Positions 59,014-64,000 of a stretch of 64,000 nt of DNA are shown in pieces. Positions within the stretch are counted from its first letter, which is position 1. Each line of letters starts with the position of its first letter. The stretch lies in assembly GCF_016654015.1 (NCBI RefSeq), contig NZ_JAEPWM010000001.1, positions 496,001-560,000 on the forward strand, given 5' to 3'. Under the pieces are notes generated by a model that was given only the letters and a program-made list of their open reading frames with translations, was not told the origin of the DNA and ran no database searches. Both the position numbers and the translations under genes were made by a program. This DNA is from Ramlibacter ginsenosidimutans (GTDB taxonomy: Bacteria; Pseudomonadota; Gammaproteobacteria; Burkholderiales; Burkholderiaceae_C).

Positions 59014-61062
59014 TCAGCGCCGGCCGGTGCGCACCTTCACCAGGATGCGCAGGACCTCCGCGACGCTCCAGGCCTGCGCGATGCAGCCTCGCGGCGTGAA
59101 CGGCGCTTCGGCGTCGAAGATCTCGCTGATCGAGCCGATGCACGCCTCGCTCAGGTGCGCCGCGAAGCCCTCCAGCAGCTGCTCGATGCCGCGGTTGTCG
59201 TCCGGATGCACCTTCAGCCACGCATCGGCGAACGGACCGGCGAGCCAGCCCCACACCGTGCCCTGGTGGTAGGCGGCGTCGCGCGCGCGCAGGTCGCCGT
59301 CGTAGTTGGGCTTGTAGTCGGGATCGCCCGGTGCCAGCGAGCGCAGGCCCACCGGCGTCACGAGCTTGCGCTGCACCACGTCCAGCACCGGGTGCCAGCG
59401 CTCCGGGTCCAGCACCGGATGCGGCAGCGAGATCGAGAACACCTGGTTCGGACGGATCGCGGGGTCATTGCCCTTCTCCCCGTCGACCACGTCGAACAGG
59501 CAGCCCGTCTCGGGATTCCAGAAGCGCTGGTTGAAGCTGTCGTACGTGCGCCGCGCGTGCTGCGCCATCTCATTGGCGCGCGGCTCGTCACCCTCCTCGC
59601 GCAACCAGCGCTCCATCAGCCGCAGCGCGTTGTAGAACAGCGCATTCAGCTCCACGGCCTTGCCGCGCCGCGGCGTCACGACCCAGCCGTCCACCTTCGC
59701 GTCCATCCAGGTGAGCTGGTAGCCCTCGGCGCCCTGCGTGAGCAGGCCGTCGCGCGGATCGACGCGGATGTTGAAGCGCGTGCCGCGCAGGTGGTGCGCG
59801 ACGATGTCCAGGAAGATGGGAAGCGCGTGGCGCAGCGTCAGCCGGTCACCAGAGGCCTGCAGGTAGCGGTCCATCGCGTGGAAGAACCACAGCGTCGCGT
59901 CGGCGGTGTGGTACAGGCCTTCGTTCTGCCCCTCCGGGAACATGTTGGGGATGAGCCCGTCCTTCACGTAGTGCAGGAAGGTGCGCAGGATGTAGCCCGC
60001 CTCCGCCTGGCGCCCGGTCGTGAGCGTGAGGCCTTCGAGGCTGATCATGGTGTCGCGGCCCCAGTCGGTGAACCAGTGGTAGCCGGCGATCACCGTGCGC
60101 GCCTGGTCGCCTTCGGCCTGCGCCCGCGCGGCATCGGCCTGGCGGCTGAAGGGCGCGATGATGAACTGGTCGGCGGCGAGCACCAGTTCGGCGGCGCGGC
60201 CCTGGCGGGCATGCGGATCGGCCTGCTCGATCAGCCGCTCCCGCCTCGCCTGCTCCGCTTCCCGCGCCTGCTGCGGCGTGAGCGCGTGCACGGTGTCCCA
60301 GCTCTCGGTCGACGCTATGAGCGTGCAATCCTCGCCCGGCGACAGCAGCGCACGGAAGCGACCCGGCGTCCACATGCGGCCGCGCGCCGCATAGCCGCGC
60401 GCGGCTTCCAGGCGGTAGAAGAATTCCTCGAAGTTGCCGCCCTCCAGCACCAGGTCGCCATCGCGCCCGATCATGGTCATGCGCAAGGGCGGCAGTTGCG
60501 GATGCCCCTCGGACTGCACTTCGATGCAGCGCCCGCGCGTGAGGATGCGCGAGTGCTCCGAGTAATGTTCGTCCACCGGCGCGTCGTGGCCGCGGAAGTG
60601 CAGGCGCGGCCGCAGGATCAGCCGCACGCCGGCACCGCCGCTGGCGAGCCGGTAGTTCACGTGCACGGTGTTCTGCCCGTAGGGCAGCAGCAAGCGCTTC
60701 TCCACCACGACGTCGCCGACGCGGTAAGTCCACACGGGCAGACCCATCTCGAGACGGAACTCGACGAGCGCATCGGGCAACTCGAAGGGCTGCTCCGGCC
60801 GCTCCTCGCCGGCGAGGCGAACGAGGCGTCGGTCCGGCAGGCGCAGCCACTCGCCGAGGTTGCCCAGCATCAGCGTGCGGCCCACCGGCGTTGGTAGCGC
60901 GGCGATGAGCAGGCCATGGTAGCGGCGCGTCGCGACGCCCGCGACCGAGCCCGACGCGTAGCCGCCCAATCCATTGGTGACCAGCCATTCGCGCGTGAGC
61001 AGGCGTTCCGGATGGTCGTGCACGGTTTGCCAGGGGATCGTGTTCAGGATGGCACTAGCCAA
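59014..61062 (-). CDS. Glycogen-debranching-type amylo-alpha-1,6-glucosidase
   Basis: A ~682-residue cytoplasmic enzyme. The N-terminal GDE_N domain reads REWLVTNGLGGYASGSVAGVATRRYHGLL; the (alpha/alpha)6 GH133-type domain has GYHWFTDWGRDTMISLEGLTL, NMFPEGQNEGLYHTADATLWFFHA and AYHQGTVWGWLAGPF. It should remove alpha-1,6 branches from glycogen. The start is probably TTG at 61060-61062, with GGAG 7 nt upstream, so it overlaps the end of treZ by 8 bp. Together they degrade glycogen-derived chains. Confidence 0.88.
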   Translation of the reverse strand: MASAILNTIPWQTVHDHPERLLTREWLVTNGLGGYASGSVAGVATRRYHGLLIAALPTPVGRTLMLGNLGEWLRLPDRRLVRLAGEERPEQPFELPDALVEFRLEMGLPVWTYRVGDVVVEKRLLLPYGQNTVHVNYRLASGGAGVRLILRPRLHFRGHDAPVDEHYSEHSRILTRGRCIEVQSEGHPQLPPLRMTMIGRDGDLVLEGGNFEEFFYRLEAARGYAARGRMWTPGRFRALLSPGEDCTLIASTESWDTVHALTPQQAREAEQARRERLIEQADPHARQGRAAELVLAADQFIIAPFSRQADAARAQAEGDQARTVIAGYHWFTDWGRDTMISLEGLTLTTGRQAEAGYILRTFLHYVKDGLIPNMFPEGQNEGLYHTADATLWFFHAMDRYLQASGDRLTLRHALPIFLDIVAHHLRGTRFNIRVDPRDGLLTQGAEGYQLTWMDAKVDGWVVTPRRGKAVELNALFYNALRLMERWLREEGDEPRANEMAQHARRTYDSFNQRFWNPETGCLFDVVDGEKGNDPAIRPNQVFSISLPHPVLDPERWHPVLDVVQRKLVTPVGLRSLAPGDPDYKPNYDGDLRARDAAYHQGTVWGWLAGPFADAWLKVHPDDNRGIEQLLEGFAAHLSEACIGSISEIFDAEAPFTPRGCIAQAWSVAEVLRILVKVRTGRR

Positions 61063-62953
61063 CGGGTTTCTCCATCTTCTTCGGTGCGAGCACGGCCAGC
61101 GCGTGCGCGGGCAGGCGCCAGATGTGCTCGCCATCGGGTTCGCCGCTGCCGCAGCCGCCGTAGCGCGGGTCTTCGCTGTGCCACAGCAGCGACCAGCGGG
61201 TCCCGGCGGGCGGTGCGATCAGCGGCTCGGACATGGGATGGAGTGGCAGCGTGGCCCCGAGGTTCACCACGATCAGGCGATCGTCCCCGTTCTGGTCGAG
61301 GAAGCGCAGCAGGAAGGCCTCGGGCCCGAGCACCGCGCCATGCATGTTGTGGCGGTCCGCACGGGAGAACACCGGGTCCTCGCGGCGCAGGCGCAGCAGG
61401 TCCCGATGCATGTGCACGACCGGCGCGTGCCGCTCGTGTTCCGCGTGGTCCAGCTTGCATTGCAGGAAGGTCTGTTCGTCCGCCGGCGATGCGAGCAGCT
61501 TGCCACCGTCCGCGCTCGCGAGGTTGGGAAACTGCTGGAGGAACTCGTGCCGTCCCTTGCGGATCAGTGCGTCGAGCTCTTCGCCGTGCGCTGCAAAGTA
61601 GAGAAAGGGCGCACTCGCCGCGAACTCCTGTCCCTGGAACAGCAGCGGCGTGCACGGGGTCAGCAGCGTCAGCGCCGTCAGCGCGCGATAGCGCCCCGGC
61701 GAGGTCAGCTGGTGCAGGCGTTGCCCGCGCGCGCTGTTCGCCACCTGGTCGTGGTTCTGCAGGAACTGGATGAACGCGGTGGCCGGCAGGTCCAGCGCAG
61801 GGTGGCCGCGCCGCTGCTTCTGCCACGCGTAGTACTGGCCCTGGTACAGGAAGCCCCACTTCAGCGACGAGATCAGCTCCTGCGGCGTGCCGCGCGTCTC
61901 GGTGTAGTAGGCCTCGCAGGCGCCCGTCGCCGCGACGACGGCACTGTGGTGGAAGTCATCGTTCCACAATGCGTCCAGCCCCAGGCCGCCCTGCTCCACC
62001 GGCCGCGCAAGCTCTGCGTGCTGCGGCTCGTTCTCGCCGGCCAGGTAGATGCTGCGCGCACCCGCGGCGGCCCGCGCGCGCTGCGCGATCTCCGCGATGA
62101 TGTGCTTCGGGCTGGCATCGAAGATGCACTGCGTCGCGTCGAGCCGCAGGCCGTCGAAGTGGTACTCGGCGATCCAGCAGGCCGCGTTGCACGCGAAGAA
62201 CTCGCGTACGGGCCCGCTGTTCTCGCCGTCGAAGTTGATCGCCTCGCCCCACTCGTTGGCGTGTTTCTGGCTCGTGTAGTCGCGCGAGAAGTGCGCCAGC
62301 GAGTTGCCTCTGGGCCCGAAGTGGTTGTAGACCACGTCCAGGATCACGCCGAGCCCGAGCGCATGCGCGCGATCGATGAAGTGCCGCAAGGCATCCGGCT
62401 CGCCGTACAGCCGCGTGGGAGCGAACAGGTTCACGCCGTCGTAGCCCCAGCCGAAAGGCCCGTTGAACTCGTTGACCGGCATCAGCTCCAGGACGGTGAT
62501 GCCGAGCTCCTTCAGGAAGGGCAGCTGCGCCTCGGCGGCGGCGTAGGTGCCCTCGCGCGTGAAGGTGCCGATGTGCATCTCGTAGAGCACCTGGCCGTGC
62601 GCAGTGACGCCGCGCCAGTCCTGGTCGGTCCAGCGGAAGGCAGCGGGATCCACCACCACCGACGGGCCGTCCGGTCCCTCCGGTTGCCAGCGCGAGGCCG
62701 GATCGGCATACGCCTCGCCGCCGTCGAGCCGGAAACGATAACGCGCACCCGCCCTGGCACCGGCCACGAGGCCCGAGAAGTAGCCCCCGCCTTCGCTGCG
62801 CAGACGCGCTTCCGCCAGGCCGGGCGTGTCGAACACCACGGCGACCTCCCGCGCGGCGGGAGCCCAGACCCGGAAATGCGTGCCGGCCTCGCCTTGTGGC
62901 TCGGCGCCGATGGGGAGCCGCCTGCTCGTGTTGTTGATGGGTTCTTTCTGCAT
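61055..62953 (-). CDS. treZ: Malto-oligosyltrehalose trehalohydrolase
   Basis: A ~632-residue GH13 enzyme releasing trehalose from maltooligosyl-trehalose. An N-terminal Ig-like domain (HFRVWAPAAREVAVVFD) precedes the barrel: VILDVVYNHFGPRGN, FDGLRLDATQCIFD (nucleophile Asp near 271), YLAGENEPQ (acid/base Glu near 305) and FLQNHDQVAN (near 400). treY, needed to make its substrate, is not visible here. The ATG at 62951-62953 follows GAAGGCG. Operon with the debranching gene. Confidence 0.9.
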   Translation of the reverse strand: MQKEPINNTSRRLPIGAEPQGEAGTHFRVWAPAAREVAVVFDTPGLAEARLRSEGGGYFSGLVAGARAGARYRFRLDGGEAYADPASRWQPEGPDGPSVVVDPAAFRWTDQDWRGVTAHGQVLYEMHIGTFTREGTYAAAEAQLPFLKELGITVLELMPVNEFNGPFGWGYDGVNLFAPTRLYGEPDALRHFIDRAHALGLGVILDVVYNHFGPRGNSLAHFSRDYTSQKHANEWGEAINFDGENSGPVREFFACNAACWIAEYHFDGLRLDATQCIFDASPKHIIAEIAQRARAAAGARSIYLAGENEPQHAELARPVEQGGLGLDALWNDDFHHSAVVAATGACEAYYTETRGTPQELISSLKWGFLYQGQYYAWQKQRRGHPALDLPATAFIQFLQNHDQVANSARGQRLHQLTSPGRYRALTALTLLTPCTPLLFQGQEFAASAPFLYFAAHGEELDALIRKGRHEFLQQFPNLASADGGKLLASPADEQTFLQCKLDHAEHERHAPVVHMHRDLLRLRREDPVFSRADRHNMHGAVLGPEAFLLRFLDQNGDDRLIVVNLGATLPLHPMSEPLIAPPAGTRWSLLWHSEDPRYGGCGSGEPDGEHIWRLPAHALAVLAPKKMEKPVG

Positions 62954-63134
62954 CGGATCGCCTTCGCATTCTCCGATGCGGCATCGCGGCCGTGCGCGGC
63001 TGGCACGTCCGTTCGCAGCGAGAACGCATGCAGGACAGGTCGGGCAAGACCGAACGCGGGAAAGCACGCGGGCGCGCAAGCACGCTGGCGGGGCATCATC
63101 CCCGGATACAGACGACCCACAGGAGACCCGCTCG

Positions 63135-64000
63135 ATGTCCATGCCCTCCCTGCGCCGCCGCACCCTGCTGGGCGCGGCGTCCGCCCTTGCCGCACCCTTC
63201 GCCTTCGCGCAGGGGCTGCCCAGCCATCCCGTTCGCCTCATGGTCGGCTATGCGGCCGGCGGCGGCGTGGACGCGATGGCGCGCATGCTGTCGGTGCGCC
63301 TGCCGACACCGCTCGGGCAGCAGGTCATCGTCGAGAACCGCGCCGGCGCCTCGGGCATGATCGCGGCCGACAACGTCGCGCGCGCCGCGCCCGACGGCAG
63401 CACGCTGCTGATGGGAGAGAGCGGCATGCTCATCACCGCGCAGCTGCAGCCGCGCGCCGGCTTCGATCCGCTGAAGTCGTTCGCGCCGGTGTCGGGCACC
63501 TTCATCGCGCCGCTGATGATCATCGCCAACAACGACCTGCCCGCGCGCGACCCACGCGAGCTGATCGCGCTGCTCAAGGCGAACCCGGGCAAGTACGCAT
63601 ACGCGACCTCCGGGGTCGGCACAGTGCACCACCTCGGCTTCGAGATGCTGAAGGCGCGCACCGGCATCTACATCGTGCACATCCCTTATCGCGGCGCGTC
63701 GCAGATCATCCCCGACGTGATCAGCGGCCAGGTGCCCATCGCGGTGGTGAGCGCGGCGGCGGGACTGGCGCAGGCGCGCGGCGGCAAGGTGCGCGCGATC
63801 GCCCTCATGAACACGGCGCGCCTGCCCGGCGCCGAGAACGTGCAGCCCATGGCGAACGCGCTGCCCGGTTTCGACGTGGCGCCGCGGCTGATGCTGCTGG
63901 CGCCGGCCGGCACGCCGCCGGCGGTGATCGACAAGCTCGACGAAGCGGTGCGCACGGTGATGGCGAGCCCGGAGCTCGCGCAGGCCGCTGCGCCGCAGGG
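63135..64000 (+). CDS. Bug-family periplasmic substrate-binding protein (3' end outside window)
   Basis: A Bug/TctC receptor cut off after about 288 codons. The signal peptide has a twin-arginine-like start (PSLRRRTLLGAASALAAPFA). Mature signatures are HPVRLMVGYAAGGGVDAMARML, GASGMIAADNVARAAPDG and ANPGKYAYATSGVGTVHHL. AGGAGA lies 8 nt before the ATG at 63135. Divergent from treZ across 181 bp. Third Bug gene of the window. Confidence 0.92.
   Translation, partial: MSMPSLRRRTLLGAASALAAPFAFAQGLPSHPVRLMVGYAAGGGVDAMARMLSVRLPTPLGQQVIVENRAGASGMIAADNVARAAPDGSTLLMGESGMLITAQLQPRAGFDPLKSFAPVSGTFIAPLMIIANNDLPARDPRELIALLKANPGKYAYATSGVGTVHHLGFEMLKARTGIYIVHIPYRGASQIIPDVISGQVPIAVVSAAAGLAQARGGKVRAIALMNTARLPGAENVQPMANALPGFDVAPRLMLLAPAGTPPAVIDKLDEAVRTVMASPELAQAAAPQ

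Overview
The window is very GC-rich DNA from a betaproteobacterium, most likely Burkholderiales, family Comamonadaceae (Ramlibacter/Variovorax-like; the genus is an inference). Supporting signs are three Bug-type tripartite-tricarboxylate receptor genes, the block orders rph-rdgB-hemW and yicC-gmk-rpoZ-spoT-greB, and a thiOSG operon behind a TPP riboswitch. Most of the window looks chromosomal: no rRNA, tRNA, integrase, transposase or CRISPR was seen.

Layout. 1-2371: end of a YeiH-like exporter and two Bug receptors. 2466-5021: P-type cation ATPase. 5022-5602: gene-free, filled with palindromic repeats. 5603-12117: minus-strand operon DUF1302 barrel, DUF1329, YCF48-like propeller, RND/MMPL transporter. 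12481-25285: a sugar island. It holds a GH51 arabinofuranosidase and aldose epimerase, then a plus-strand operon (glycosyltransferase, UDP-galactopyranose mutase, a GH1-RmlD fusion, galE), then a convergent GH2-galT-galK operon. Together these can make UDP-galactose, convert it to UDP-galactofuranose, and trim glycosides. 25398-28255: cobalt-type nitrile hydratase (alpha, beta, accessory protein), interrupted by a Crp/Fnr regulator and a small opposing gene. 28264-31555: small unknown genes and a hybrid histidine kinase. 31563-38744: a giant soluble hybrid kinase with 14 tandem 92-residue HAMP-type repeats. 39088-40656: small secreted or stress-like genes. 40719-43061: tannase-family lipoprotein divergent from a MarR regulator. 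43087-46027: TPP riboswitch, thiO-thiS-thiG, xth. 46863-49386: hemW, rdgB, rph. 49738-51715: PP2C phosphatase and Ser/Thr kinase. 51791-56885: yicC, gmk, rpoZ, spoT, greB. 57751-62953: topoisomerase IB, a glycogen-debranching-type enzyme and treZ. 63135-64000: a third Bug receptor, cut by the window end.

The least explained signal is a 57-60 bp repeat that sits exactly between co-transcribed genes (19862-19921; tandem at 26027-26149). It is an in-frame mini-ORF. Its ATG overlaps the upstream stop codon, its own stop overlaps the downstream ATG, and its last bases supply GGAGG exactly 7 nt before the next start. It looks like a mobile translational-coupling linker. Other repeat families are an 86-bp palindrome (5119, 49462, fragments at 56149-56323), a 278-bp nested inverted repeat (5259-5536) and CTCTGCG-type cruciforms (12338, 53682).

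Limits: calls rest on reading the sequence and remembered family motifs. No database search, folding or codon statistics were run.
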